Below, one piece after another: positions 7,425 through 15,225 of a stretch of 64,000 nt of DNA (within the stretch, counting starts at the first letter, position 1; each line of letters begins with the position of its first letter). The stretch is from Halanaerobium saccharolyticum subsp. saccharolyticum DSM 6643. Its GTDB lineage: Bacteria > Bacillota > Halanaerobiia > Halanaerobiales > Halanaerobiaceae. The stretch covers positions 836,506 to 900,505 of the forward strand of contig NZ_CAUI01000005.1 in assembly GCF_000350165.1 (NCBI RefSeq), in the 5' to 3' direction. The position numbers and the translations under genes were made by a program. Under the pieces are notes generated by a model. It did not search any database and had not been told where the DNA came from. It worked only from the letters and a program-made list of their open reading frames with translations.

Positions 7425-8927
7425 ATGGAGAATAAATTATTAAAACTTGAAAAAATTTCGAAAAGTTTTGGTGGAGTTCAGGCATTAGATAAAGTTGATT
7501 TTGATGTAAATAAAGGAGAGATACATGGTTTACTGGGGGAGAATGGGGCTGGTAAATCTACTTTAATGAAAATTATAAGTGGAGCACTTAACCAGGATGA
7601 AGGCAAGATAAAATTAGAAGATGAGGAAGTAAAATTGAAGTCACCTTTAGATGCAGAAAATAGAGGTATAGCAATGGTTTATCAGGAATTGAATTTGCTT
7701 AATGATCTAAGTGTTACAGAAAATATTTTTATTTCTGAATTCAATCAGAAAAATTATGGGAAAATAAATTGGAAAGATCTATATAAAAGAGCGGAAAATG
7801 AAATGAAAAAGCTAGAAGTAAATATTGATGTTAGAAAAAAAATAAAAGAAATTAGTGTAGCCGAACAACAAATTGTTGCTATTATAAGAGCTTTAGTTTC
7901 TGAAAGTAAAATTTTAATAATGGATGAACCAACTTCTGCTTTATCATTAAAAGATATCGAGTTTTTATTAGAATTTTTACAAAAATTAAAAGAAAAAGGT
8001 TATTCTATTATTTTTATAACTCATAAATTAGATGAAGTTCTAGAAATAACAGATAGAATAACTGTTTTAAGAAATGGAAAAAAAATTAAGAATTTAAAAA
8101 CTGATCAAACCGATGAAAATGAATTATCTAAATTAATTATAGGACGCTCAGTAGAGAATATTTATCCAAAAATAAATCAAAATAGAGGTAAAAAATTATT
8201 AGAATTAAATGATATTAGTTTAAAAAATAAATTGAAAAATATTTCTTTTAGTCTGTTTGAGGGTGAAATACTTGGAATAGTTGGATTATTGGGTGCAGGA
8301 AAAACTGAGATAGGAAAAACAATATTAGGAGCATATAAAAGAAAAGAGGTTACAGGAGATATTTATTTTAATGAAGAAAAAATATTTAATAAAAATCCTC
8401 ATCAAGCTATAGAAAGAGGGATTGGTTTTGTACCTGAAGATAGATCTTCTGAGGGTTTACTTACTAAACAGGATGTGAAGTTTAATATTTCTTTAAGTGC
8501 TTTAAAAGAAATTTCTGAAAAGAAAATTATTAAAAATAACAAAGAAAAAAAACTAGTAAAAAATTTAGTAAATAAATTACAAATTAAGTGTTCTTCTATT
8601 AATCAAAAAGTAACAGATTTAAGTGGTGGTAATCAGCAGAAAGTTGTATTATCAAAATGGCTGGCCAATCAATCAAAAATAATTATTTTTGATGAACCGA
8701 CTCGCGGTATAGACGTTGGAGCAAAAATTGAAGTTTATAACTTTTTTAAAGAGTTATTAGATATGGGAGTAGGTATTTTACTTTTATCTTCTGAAGTGCC
8801 TGAAATTCATGGTATAGCTGATAGAATTTTAGTATTAAATAATGGCCAAATAACAAATGAGCAAAACAAGTCTGAAGTTTCAAAAGATGAGTTGCAAAAA
8901 TTAGTTATGGCAGGGGGGTTAAAGTAA
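7425..8927 (+). CDS. Sugar ABC transporter ATP-binding protein, tandem NBD (RbsA/MglA type)
   Basis: A 500-residue double nucleotide-binding protein, normal for RbsA. NBD1 has Walker A GENGAGKST at 38-46, signature ISVAEQQ near 145 and Walker B LIMDEPTSAL near 165. NBD2 has GLLGAGKT near 285, signature LSGGNQQK near 403 and FDEPTRGID near 425. NBD1 lacks the canonical LSGGQ and has SVAEQQ instead, which is normal for this subfamily. It energises import with the permease that starts at 8927, overlapping by one base (TAATG), so the two are translationally coupled. The gene is in the galactonate cluster and shares its high AT content. Confidence 0.92.
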   Translation: MENKLLKLEKISKSFGGVQALDKVDFDVNKGEIHGLLGENGAGKSTLMKIISGALNQDEGKIKLEDEEVKLKSPLDAENRGIAMVYQELNLLNDLSVTENIFISEFNQKNYGKINWKDLYKRAENEMKKLEVNIDVRKKIKEISVAEQQIVAIIRALVSESKILIMDEPTSALSLKDIEFLLEFLQKLKEKGYSIIFITHKLDEVLEITDRITVLRNGKKIKNLKTDQTDENELSKLIIGRSVENIYPKINQNRGKKLLELNDISLKNKLKNISFSLFEGEILGIVGLLGAGKTEIGKTILGAYKRKEVTGDIYFNEEKIFNKNPHQAIERGIGFVPEDRSSEGLLTKQDVKFNISLSALKEISEKKIIKNNKEKKLVKNLVNKLQIKCSSINQKVTDLSGGNQQKVVLSKWLANQSKIIIFDEPTRGIDVGAKIEVYNFFKELLDMGVGILLLSSEVPEIHGIADRILVLNNGQITNEQNKSEVSKDELQKLVMAGGLK

Positions 8928-9892
8928 TGAATAATGTTTCAAAAAAATTCAAAGAGGTAGTTCAATCTGAATTTGCTATTTTATTTATTTTAATTGGGAT
9001 TGGTATTGTTGTTTCTTTTCTTTCTCCACACTTTCTAACTGTAAATAATATTCTAAATATATTACAAAGATCTGCCATTATAGGTGTGGTAGCTTTAGGA
9101 ATGACATTTGTAATTTTAACAGGTGGGATTGATTTATCTGTTGGAGGCCAGGTAGTTCTTATTGGTATGGTTGGGGCCATGATGATGGTAAATGGCATGA
9201 GTATGATACTTGCAGTAATAATGATGATAGGGTTGGGCATCATTTTAGGAGCAATAAATGGTTTTAACGTTTCAGTATTAAAATTACCACCCTTTATTGC
9301 TACTTTAGCCATGATGAACATATCAAGGGGTTTGTCTTTATATATAAGTAAAGGTAAAACTATTTTTGGACTTCCTAGTTCATATGAATTTTTTGGTTTA
9401 GCAAGAATTTTTAAAATACCAGTGGCTATATATATTTACGGATTACTATTTATAGCAACTTATTATATTTTAAATTATACAACATTTGGGAGAAAAGTTT
9501 ATGCTTCTGGTAGTAATAAAAAGGCAGCCTGGCTGTCAGGTATAGAAGTGAATAAAATTAAATTTTTTGTATATATAGTTAACGGTATTATGGCTTCTGT
9601 TGCAGCCATTATATTAACATCAAAATTAACTGCTGCTCCAGGAACTATGGGAGAAGGTTTAGAACTAGATGCTATAGCTTCTGTTGTTATTGGAGGGACT
9701 AGTTTATTTGGTGGCGAAGGTAATATTGCAGGTACAGTAGTAGGTACTTTAATTATTGTTACGATTGGAAATGCTATGAATCTTTTAGCAGTTTCACCAT
9801 TTTTGCAAAGTGTAATTAAAGGATTAGTAATACTTTTTGCTATTATTCTTGATATGTGGAGAAAAGGATATATAGGTAATAAAAATGTATAA
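8927..9892 (+). CDS. Sugar ABC transporter permease (RbsC type)
   Basis: A 321-residue integral membrane protein with about eight to ten hydrophobic segments. It has the family features GMTFVILTGGIDLSVG near 65-80 and IGGTSLFGGEGNIAGT near 255-270, hallmark segments of ribose-type permeases (BPD_transp_2). It forms the transmembrane pore with the double ATPase encoded immediately upstream and the binding protein at 6276. The start overlaps the ATPase stop by one base. It is followed 26 bases later by galactonate dehydratase, again pointing to a galactonate or related sugar acid substrate. Known galactonate uptake in E. coli uses the MFS carrier DgoT, so ABC-type import here would be a different solution. 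Confidence 0.9.
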   Translation: MNNVSKKFKEVVQSEFAILFILIGIGIVVSFLSPHFLTVNNILNILQRSAIIGVVALGMTFVILTGGIDLSVGGQVVLIGMVGAMMMVNGMSMILAVIMMIGLGIILGAINGFNVSVLKLPPFIATLAMMNISRGLSLYISKGKTIFGLPSSYEFFGLARIFKIPVAIYIYGLLFIATYYILNYTTFGRKVYASGSNKKAAWLSGIEVNKIKFFVYIVNGIMASVAAIILTSKLTAAPGTMGEGLELDAIASVVIGGTSLFGGEGNIAGTVVGTLIIVTIGNAMNLLAVSPFLQSVIKGLVILFAIILDMWRKGYIGNKNV

Positions 9893-9918
9893 TATCTTAA
9901 TTAAGGTAGGGGAATAAA

Positions 9919-11064
9919 ATGAAAATTACTAAAATAGAGCTATATAAAGTGCCTCCAAGATGGCTTTTTTTAAAAATGATAACTGATAAAGGTATTATTG
10001 GGTGGGGGGAGCCTGTTATTGAAGGAAGAGCTGAAACTGTTAAATCAGCTGTATTAGAAATGAGTGATTATTTAATTGGAAAAGATCCTTTAAAAATTGA
10101 AGATCACTGGCAAAAACTTTACAGAGGGGGCTTCTATAGAGGTGGACCAATTTTAATGAGCGCTATTTCAGGAATTGATCAGGCATTATGGGATATTAAA
10201 GGAAAATATTATGATGCACCAATTTATGAATTTTTGGGTGGAAAAGCCAGAAATAAAATAAAAGTTTATTCCTGGATAGGAGGAGATAGACCTGAAAATG
10301 TTGCTGAAGAAGCTGAAAAAAAATTAAAACAGGGTTTTCAAGCCATTAAAATGAATGCTTCAGAAGAAATGCATTATATTGATGATTATGATAAAGTTGA
10401 AAATGTTATAAAAAGAGTAGAAGCAGTTAGAAAAAAAACTAATAAAAATTTTGGTATTGCAGTAGATTTTCATGGAAGAGTTCATAGAGCAATGGCAAAA
10501 GTCCTTTTTAAAAAATTAGCTGATTATAATCTTATGTTTATTGAAGAACCAATATTATCAGAAAACCTTGAATCTTTAAATCAATTAACTAGTTATGGAA
10601 TTCCTATTGCATTAGGAGAAAGATTATTTAGTAGATGGGATTTTAAAGATGTAATAAGTAATGGCAATGTGGATATATTACAGCCTGATTTATCTCATGC
10701 TGGCGGGATTTCAGAAGTGAAAAAAATTGCAACAATGGCAGAGGCGTATGATATAGCAATAGCTCCTCATTGTCCCTTAGGACCTGTTAGCTTAGCTGCT
10801 GCAATTCAAGTTGACACCTGCACTCCTAATGTTTTCATTCAAGAACAAAGTTTAGGAATTCATTATAACAAAGGCAATGACTTGTTAGATTATATTAACA
10901 ATAAAAAAATTTTTAAATATAATGATGGATATTTAGAAATACCCCAAAAGTCTGGATTGGGTATAAGTATTAATGAAGAAAAAGTTAAACAAATGGCTAG
11001 TCAAGGTCATGATTGGAAAAATCCAATTTGGCGAAATAAAGATGGTACTATAGCAGAATGGTAA
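9919..11064 (+). CDS. dgoD: D-galactonate dehydratase
   Basis: The 381-residue product follows E. coli DgoD along its whole length, starting with KITKIELYKVPPRWLFLK and containing GWGEPVIEGRA and YRGGFYRGGPILMSAISGID. Metal ligands of the enolase superfamily are visible in DFHGR, FIEEP and GERLFSR, and the catalytic histidines in DFHGR and APHCPLGP. It ends WRNKDGTIAEW, as in DgoD. It dehydrates D-galactonate to 2-keto-3-deoxy-D-galactonate using Mg2+ in the cytoplasm. It lies between the ABC permease and the aldolase gene, 23 bases before the latter. This gene gives the cluster its firmest functional anchor. Confidence 0.95.
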   Translation: MKITKIELYKVPPRWLFLKMITDKGIIGWGEPVIEGRAETVKSAVLEMSDYLIGKDPLKIEDHWQKLYRGGFYRGGPILMSAISGIDQALWDIKGKYYDAPIYEFLGGKARNKIKVYSWIGGDRPENVAEEAEKKLKQGFQAIKMNASEEMHYIDDYDKVENVIKRVEAVRKKTNKNFGIAVDFHGRVHRAMAKVLFKKLADYNLMFIEEPILSENLESLNQLTSYGIPIALGERLFSRWDFKDVISNGNVDILQPDLSHAGGISEVKKIATMAEAYDIAIAPHCPLGPVSLAAAIQVDTCTPNVFIQEQSLGIHYNKGNDLLDYINNKKIFKYNDGYLEIPQKSGLGISINEEKVKQMASQGHDWKNPIWRNKDGTIAEW

Positions 11065-11087
11065 GTATATTATAGGGGTGAATATAT

Positions 11088-11723
11088 ATGAATAAAAAAT
11101 CAGATATTATAAAATCAATAAAAGATAATAAAATTATAGCTATTATTCGAGGTGTTGATAATAGTAATCAAGCTCTCGAAGTAGTTCAATCTCTTTATGA
11201 AGGAGGAATAAAATTAGTAGAAGTAGCCTTTAATACAAATAATGCTGAAAAAATTATAGAAAGTATTGATAAAAAATTTGGTGATTCTATGCATATTGGG
11301 GCAGGAACTGTACTTGATAGTGAAACTGCAAAGACAGCAATTCAAGCAGGATCAGACTTTATTCTTAGTCCTATTGTAAATAAAGAAATGATTCATTGTT
11401 GTAATCGATATGGAAAAGTATCTATCCCTGGTGCAGCTACGCCAACTGAAGTTATTAATGCAATGAATGAAGGAGCAGACTTAATAAAATTTTTTCCGGC
11501 TGAAGCTTCTGGTGTTAAGTATATGAAAAGTTTACAGGGTCCCTTAGATCACGTTGAATTTATAGCAGTAGGAGGCGTTAATTTAAATAATATAAATGAA
11601 TTTTTAAATAGTGGAGCAGTTGCAGTAGGAATAGGAAGTTCTTTGATTAATAATGAAGATGTAAAAAATAATAATTATGCGACTATTACTGAAAAAGCTA
11701 AGAATTTTATTGAAATAATTTAA
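11088..11723 (+). CDS. dgoA: 2-dehydro-3-deoxy-6-phosphogalactonate aldolase (KDPG/KDPGal aldolase family)
   Basis: A 211-residue class I aldolase. Glu45 in LVEVAFNT, the GAGTVLD segment at 71-77 and the Schiff-base Lys134 in DLIKFFPAEA are the family's active-site signature, and VGGVNLNN forms the phosphate loop. It would split 2-keto-3-deoxy-6-phosphogalactonate into pyruvate and glyceraldehyde 3-phosphate. It closes the galactonate cluster after dgoD. KDPG and KDPGal aldolases cannot be told apart with confidence by eye; the neighbours favour KDPGal. The stop codon directly abuts the remnant of a DUF2202 gene, so the end of the cluster looks like a recombination junction and no terminator follows until 12063. 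Confidence 0.88.
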   Translation: MNKKSDIIKSIKDNKIIAIIRGVDNSNQALEVVQSLYEGGIKLVEVAFNTNNAEKIIESIDKKFGDSMHIGAGTVLDSETAKTAIQAGSDFILSPIVNKEMIHCCNRYGKVSIPGAATPTEVINAMNEGADLIKFFPAEASGVKYMKSLQGPLDHVEFIAVGGVNLNNINEFLNSGAVAVGIGSSLINNEDVKNNNYATITEKAKNFIEII

Positions 11724-12011
11724 CTAATCATATTATTAACTTCAGCTGCAGGCATTATCATGGCACAGAGACCGAGAAATGGTATTCACAGTCCAGAAAA
11801 TATCGTAAATAACTATCCAGTATTTGAACTTAGCGAAAAACAAATAGCAGATTTAGAATTCATGTTTTAGGAAGAAAATCTGACCAGAGATTTATATGCT
11901 CGCTTAGCTGAAGAATGGAGTCTGCTCGCTTTTGAGAACATCTCCCAATCAGAAGCACAGCAATGGCAGTCTTAGCAGCTTTATTATGATAAATATAAGT
12001 TAAAATACTAA
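11724..12011 (+). pseudogene. Broken DUF2202 (ferritin-like) gene remnant
   Basis: The frame beginning right after the dgoA stop reads through a hydrophobic piece (LLTSAAGIIM) and then FELSEKQIADLEFM, stop, EENLTRDLYARLAEEWSLLAFENISQSEAQQW, split here by TAG codons at 11868 and 11973, with a final TAA at 12009. This pattern of acidic helix, EEExLARD-like motif, LYxxW and F-NI--SE matches the DUF2202 ferritin-like domain. Both internal stops sit where the family has ordinary residues; the start is cut away at the dgoA stop and the C-terminal helices are missing. It is therefore a decayed fragment. Confidence 0.75.
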
Positions 12012-12062
12012 TAACAGACCAAATCATATTGAAAATAGAAAGTAATATAAGAATAAATTTAA

Positions 12063-12099
12063 GAGGAGCCTCTAGTTGATAACTGGAAGGCTCTTTTTC
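12063..12099 (+). terminator. Rho-independent terminator after the galactonate cluster and DUF2202 remnant
   Basis: GAGCCT, then CTAGTT, pairs with AACTGG, then AAGGCTC, with one bulge, and is followed by TTTTTCTTG. It is the first convincing terminator downstream of dgoA. Confidence 0.8.
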
Positions 12100-12153
12100 T
12101 TGTTATTTCAGATAGCTTAGAATTTAGAAATTATTTAATTACCCGATCTTCTG

Positions 12154-12162
12154 TGATATAAT
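12154..12162 (+). promoter_or_regulatory. Extended -10 promoter for the accessory gene run
   Basis: TGATATAAT is a full extended -10 element (TG-N-TATAAT). No good -35 is visible 17 bases upstream (TTTAAT). The first gene downstream starts at 12279. Confidence 0.45.
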
Positions 12163-12278
12163 TTAAGTAGTTTAAATTATAGATAAATTAATATTAAAAG
12201 ATTTTCAAGTATTCTGATCCAGACAACTAAATAAGGTAAGAGATGATTTAAATTTGGATGAACTTAAGGAGGCTAATT

Positions 12279-12476
12279 GTGACTTGCAAATGGTATCCAG
12301 TCTGTCCAATGAAAAGATTTTATGAGGCTGGTGAAATAGATAAAAAGTGGGTTGAAAACTACTGTCATGGTCAAAATAAAAGCTGTCATCGTTATCAAAT
12401 GGAAGAAAAAGGAGAATATCACCCTGATAATATGCTGCCTGATGGCAGTATTAACCAGAATTTAAGCTGTAAATAA
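12279..12476 (+). CDS. Small cysteine-rich conserved protein
   Basis: GTG at 12279 is chosen because AAGGAGG lies six bases before it; an ATG at 12258 precedes the binding site. The 65-residue protein begins MTCKWYPVCPMKRFYEAG. It has Cys3, Cys9, Cys29 and Cys36 in the pattern C-X5-C-X19-C-X6-C plus a final Cys64, followed by RYQMEEKGEYHPDNMLPDG. Four spaced cysteines suggest a zinc or iron-sulfur site. I have the impression that similar short proteins occur in many anaerobes and archaea, with no proven function. It is 25 bases ahead of the DUF6933/pRiA4b gene and may share its transcript. Confidence 0.7.
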   Translation: MTCKWYPVCPMKRFYEAGEIDKKWVENYCHGQNKSCHRYQMEEKGEYHPDNMLPDGSINQNLSCK

Positions 12477-12501
12477 AAATATAAATAAAGGATTGATAAT
12501 T

Positions 12502-13656
12502 ATGCTGATTCAGGCAACAAATAAATTAAGAGATGAATTAAATTTAAAAGAGCTTAAACCGAAAGAAAGACCTCCCTTATTTTCCTGGCATGCTAATTTT
12601 TTTAGATTAAACCGCCGTAAAACAGTAGTTTTGGTTAATGATGCTACTGATTATACAGTGATTTTATATGGATTAAAAAAAGATGATTTTAATAATTTTG
12701 AGGATCGAGTCAAAGCAGGAATAAGAAGAGCTTTTGAACGAGAGGGAATTAAAGCAAGTTTAATCGAAAAATATTTAGATCAATTTGAAGATTTTTGCTA
12801 TCAGAAAGCAAAAGATAGAAGTTACATAGCGAGAATGAATAATTCCTGTAAAATGACGAAGCGATTTGCTGATAGATTAAATGAAAATGAAATTTATCAG
12901 TCGCGCGTAGCAAAAAATATAAATAATATGTCGCGCAAAGATGATAAGAAAGATTACTTTTATCCTGATGAAACATTACAGCATGAATTAGCAGAATATT
13001 TTGGCGAAAAAGAGGTAATTCAAACTCAGGCTGCAGTTTTAAAAGTTGAACTGGAACTCGGTGAATATCAAGCCTGGAGAAAGATAATAGTGCCTTTAAA
13101 CTATACATTTCGAGAACTGCACAATATTCTTCAAAAACTATATAACTGGCAGGATTATCACCTGCATGATTTCTTTGTTTACAGTGAAGAAAAAGATAAA
13201 ACTAAAAATTGGAATCAATCAGAATATCACAGAGATGGATTCAAAGCTGTTTTAAATCTGGCTATGAACCAGGAAAATCTTGATTATAATAGAGATCAGT
13301 TAAACTTTGCCGCTGAGGATTTTGAGCAGGCAATAGAAAATGAAGTTAAACTGAAAGACGTTCTACCTGCTAGGATCAAGTATATTTATGATTACGGGGA
13401 TAACTGGCATCATTATTTAGAAACTGAAGAAATTATAGAAGATTATAATAAGAATACTCCGAGCTTTTTAGAAGGAGAAGGAACTGCCCCCCCAGAAGAT
13501 GTAGGAGGAGTAGGCGGGTTTAGTGAATTTATGAGCATTATCTCCAATCCAGATCATGAAGAATATGAGTCTATGCTGGAGTGGGCTGAAAGTCAGAGAT
13601 TTAAAGAGTATGATCCGGAAGATATTAAATCTGATTTAAGACTTTATATTTATTAA
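12502..13656 (+). CDS. DUF6933 domain fused to plasmid pRiA4b ORF-3 family domain
   Basis: ATG at 12502 is preferred over a TTG at 12493 that overlaps the AAAGGA binding site. The 384-residue protein has two parts. Residues 1 to about 165 look like DUF6933: it opens MLIQATNKLRDEL and has FSWHANFF and NRRKTVVLVND. From about 175 it is a pRiA4b ORF-3 domain (PF07929), with WRKIIVPLNYTFRELHNIL, DYHLHDF, YDYGDNWHHYLE and the closing PEDVGGVGGFSEF. Neither domain has a secure biochemical role. pRiA4b ORF-3 proteins are often found on plasmids and mobile or variable regions. Here it lies in a run of unknown genes that ends in an orphan nuclease. Confidence 0.85.
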   Translation: MLIQATNKLRDELNLKELKPKERPPLFSWHANFFRLNRRKTVVLVNDATDYTVILYGLKKDDFNNFEDRVKAGIRRAFEREGIKASLIEKYLDQFEDFCYQKAKDRSYIARMNNSCKMTKRFADRLNENEIYQSRVAKNINNMSRKDDKKDYFYPDETLQHELAEYFGEKEVIQTQAAVLKVELELGEYQAWRKIIVPLNYTFRELHNILQKLYNWQDYHLHDFFVYSEEKDKTKNWNQSEYHRDGFKAVLNLAMNQENLDYNRDQLNFAAEDFEQAIENEVKLKDVLPARIKYIYDYGDNWHHYLETEEIIEDYNKNTPSFLEGEGTAPPEDVGGVGGFSEFMSIISNPDHEEYESMLEWAESQRFKEYDPEDIKSDLRLYIY

Positions 13657-13727
13657 ACTTTTAGATAATTATGCTTAATCTTGAATTTAAAAATAGCTTG
13701 CTTTAAAAGAATAGGAGGATGATAAAA

Positions 13728-14420
13728 ATGGATAGTCTAAAACAATTATTAAATGACTTCCTAGCAGACCAGGATCAAAGGTTAAGCAAGAGAACATATA
13801 ATGACTACACTAATGTAATATCTCTTTTTGAAGATTATTTAAATAGTTATGCTTATATGTTTTTACCAGAGGAAGAACAGGATAACTTTGAAGAAAAAGC
13901 TATCTATGGAGAAGATAATTACTGTGAGATGTATTCGATTGATAAACTCAGCAGTATGCAGATCGATGAATTTATGACTGATTTTATGATTCGGAAAGTA
14001 ATGGCTGAAAAATATTTAATGAAAAAAACAGCAACTGTAATGCGGCGCTTCACTAAATGGTTGAAAAATAATAATTATATTGATAATAAAAAATTTGATG
14101 AGATTTATTCAACAATTAATGAGTTTAAAGATGTTCTACCCAAAGTGGTAGAGTTTTCTGATTTACTTTATGATGAATCAATTAAAAATGAATTTAATAA
14201 CTATAATTCCTATGAGGAAGGTAATTATGCCATAACTAAAATCAAACAGGGTAAATTATGGGTTAAGGATTATATGGAAGGTAAAGAAGAGATAGGACCA
14301 GTTGTAGTTCCTAAAAAAATAACTGATTTAGCAGTAAAAGATTGTTTTGTTTATTTAGAACTCGGCAAAAAGGGAGATAAATATTATATAGTAAATAGCG
14401 GTAATGTTTATCCGCTTTAA
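13728..14420 (+). CDS. Uncharacterised protein with integrase core-binding (SAM-like) N-terminal domain
   Basis: ATG at 13728 has AGGAGG nine bases upstream. In the 230-residue product, residues about 1-120 look like the SAM-like DNA-binding arm of tyrosine recombinases: a helical LLNDFLADQ, then RLSKRTYNDYTNVISLFEDYL, and later MKKTATVMRRFTKWLKNNNYI. The tyrosine recombinase catalytic domain with its R-H-R-Y residues is absent. The C-terminal part is a small beta-rich domain ending VNSGNVYPL. It could bind DNA without cutting it, or be a domesticated integrase arm. I do not recognise a named family. It precedes two small conserved genes and the DUF2357 nuclease. Confidence 0.6.
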   Translation: MDSLKQLLNDFLADQDQRLSKRTYNDYTNVISLFEDYLNSYAYMFLPEEEQDNFEEKAIYGEDNYCEMYSIDKLSSMQIDEFMTDFMIRKVMAEKYLMKKTATVMRRFTKWLKNNNYIDNKKFDEIYSTINEFKDVLPKVVEFSDLLYDESIKNEFNNYNSYEEGNYAITKIKQGKLWVKDYMEGKEEIGPVVVPKKITDLAVKDCFVYLELGKKGDKYYIVNSGNVYPL

Positions 14421-14512
14421 TATTAAATAATCTTTAAGAGCGGATAATGTTAAAGGATTAGAAGAATATAAGAATTAGATAATTTTTCTTGTCATTTCAA
14501 AAGGAGTTAAAA

Positions 14513-14731
14513 ATGAATGCTTACAGCAAAAAAACTAAAAAAGAAGTTAGGCGGCTGGCTGCTCTTGCACATGAAAGAGAACTAAAAAAAGCTTTATCTG
14601 ATCTCAATGTAAAATTTAAGCAGTGGGAAAAGGAAAAAATTGATTCTTTTGAATTGGACAGTGAAATACACAAATTTCATAATAAGATATCAAGAGAAAT
14701 CTTCAAAAAATATAACAGCTATTATTTTTAA
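14513..14731 (+). CDS. Small conserved hypothetical protein, helical, charged
   Basis: ATG at 14513 follows AAGGAG by six bases. The 72-residue protein begins MNAYSKKTKKEVRRLAALAH and then has RELKKAL, KFKQWEKEKIDSFEL and IHKFHNKISREIFKKY. It is almost entirely helical with alternating charge and contains no cysteine or catalytic motif. I have a general memory of short proteins like this in many bacteria, sometimes next to a gene like the one that follows, but I know no function. It is 14 bases before the next small gene, so the two should be made together. Confidence 0.6.
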   Translation: MNAYSKKTKKEVRRLAALAHERELKKALSDLNVKFKQWEKEKIDSFELDSEIHKFHNKISREIFKKYNSYYF

Positions 14732-14745
14732 TTGGAGGGGTACTA

Positions 14746-15027
14746 ATGTTTGCACCCAAAAGAAATAGATATAACAAAAAACAGAGACTTGCTGCTGCAG
14801 AAAAATGGATTACTGAATATGAAGGTAAAAATCTGGTTAAAGGTTATAGCAAATGGTTTGGAGTCGACAAAATCTGTGCGATAAATGAACTGGAACTACT
14901 GGGCCATGATATAGATTCAGAATATAAAGAGCAGATTTATAAACATGAAATAGAGAAAGAAGATGCAAAAAAGGCAAATAATATCAGTAGAAATTATGAT
15001 AAAGATGATTTTGATGTATCTTTTTGA
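14746..15027 (+). CDS. Small conserved hypothetical protein, possible partner of the preceding gene
   Basis: A 93-residue product with ATG behind TTGGAGGGG. It has a basic start (RNRYNKKQRLAAAEKW), then ITEYEGKNLVKGYSKWFGVD and CAINELELLGHDID, and an acidic tail. The middle resembles a small helix-turn-helix-like fold (KGYSKWFGVDKICAINEL), which could contact nucleic acid, but this is only a visual impression. It is tightly linked to the 72-residue gene upstream. No known toxin or antitoxin signature is visible. The function is unknown. Confidence 0.6.
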   Translation: MFAPKRNRYNKKQRLAAAEKWITEYEGKNLVKGYSKWFGVDKICAINELELLGHDIDSEYKEQIYKHEIEKEDAKKANNISRNYDKDDFDVSF

Positions 15028-15058
15028 TTATTATTATCAAGAATAGAGGTGTTAAAAA

Positions 15059-15136
15059 ATGACACTAAAAGTTGATTTAAAAGATGTTTTAGAAGCATTA
15101 GTACTTAGAATCAGAGAGAGTAATTTTCTTAGCTAA
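15059..15136 (+). CDS. 25-codon open frame, possible remnant of a longer gene
   Basis: ATG at 15059 follows AGAGGTG and encodes MTLKVDLKDVLEALVLRIRE and five further residues before TAA. In DUF2357 nuclease loci the position just upstream is normally held by an AAA/GTPase McrB-like gene. This tiny frame may be the stub of such a partner after deletion, or a chance reading frame. Nothing in 25 residues can settle it. Confidence 0.25.
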   Translation: MTLKVDLKDVLEALVLRIRESNFLS

Positions 15137-15225
15137 AAAGTTCACCCAATTTAAGGTTAAAAATTAAAATTTACCTGTTATTCGGTGAAACTAGCAATAA
15201 GTCGAAAGTTATTAAGGATGATAAA

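Noticed and set aside
8962..9321. 119-codon open frame on the - strand inside the permease gene
   Set aside because: It lies entirely within a well-supported + strand gene, has no binding site and its protein is low-complexity Ile/Met-rich; it is a shadow.
11724..12011. Read-through of TAG as pyrrolysine in the DUF2202 remnant
   Set aside because: The gene is also cut at both ends, and no pyl genes are visible in this window, so ordinary decay is simpler.
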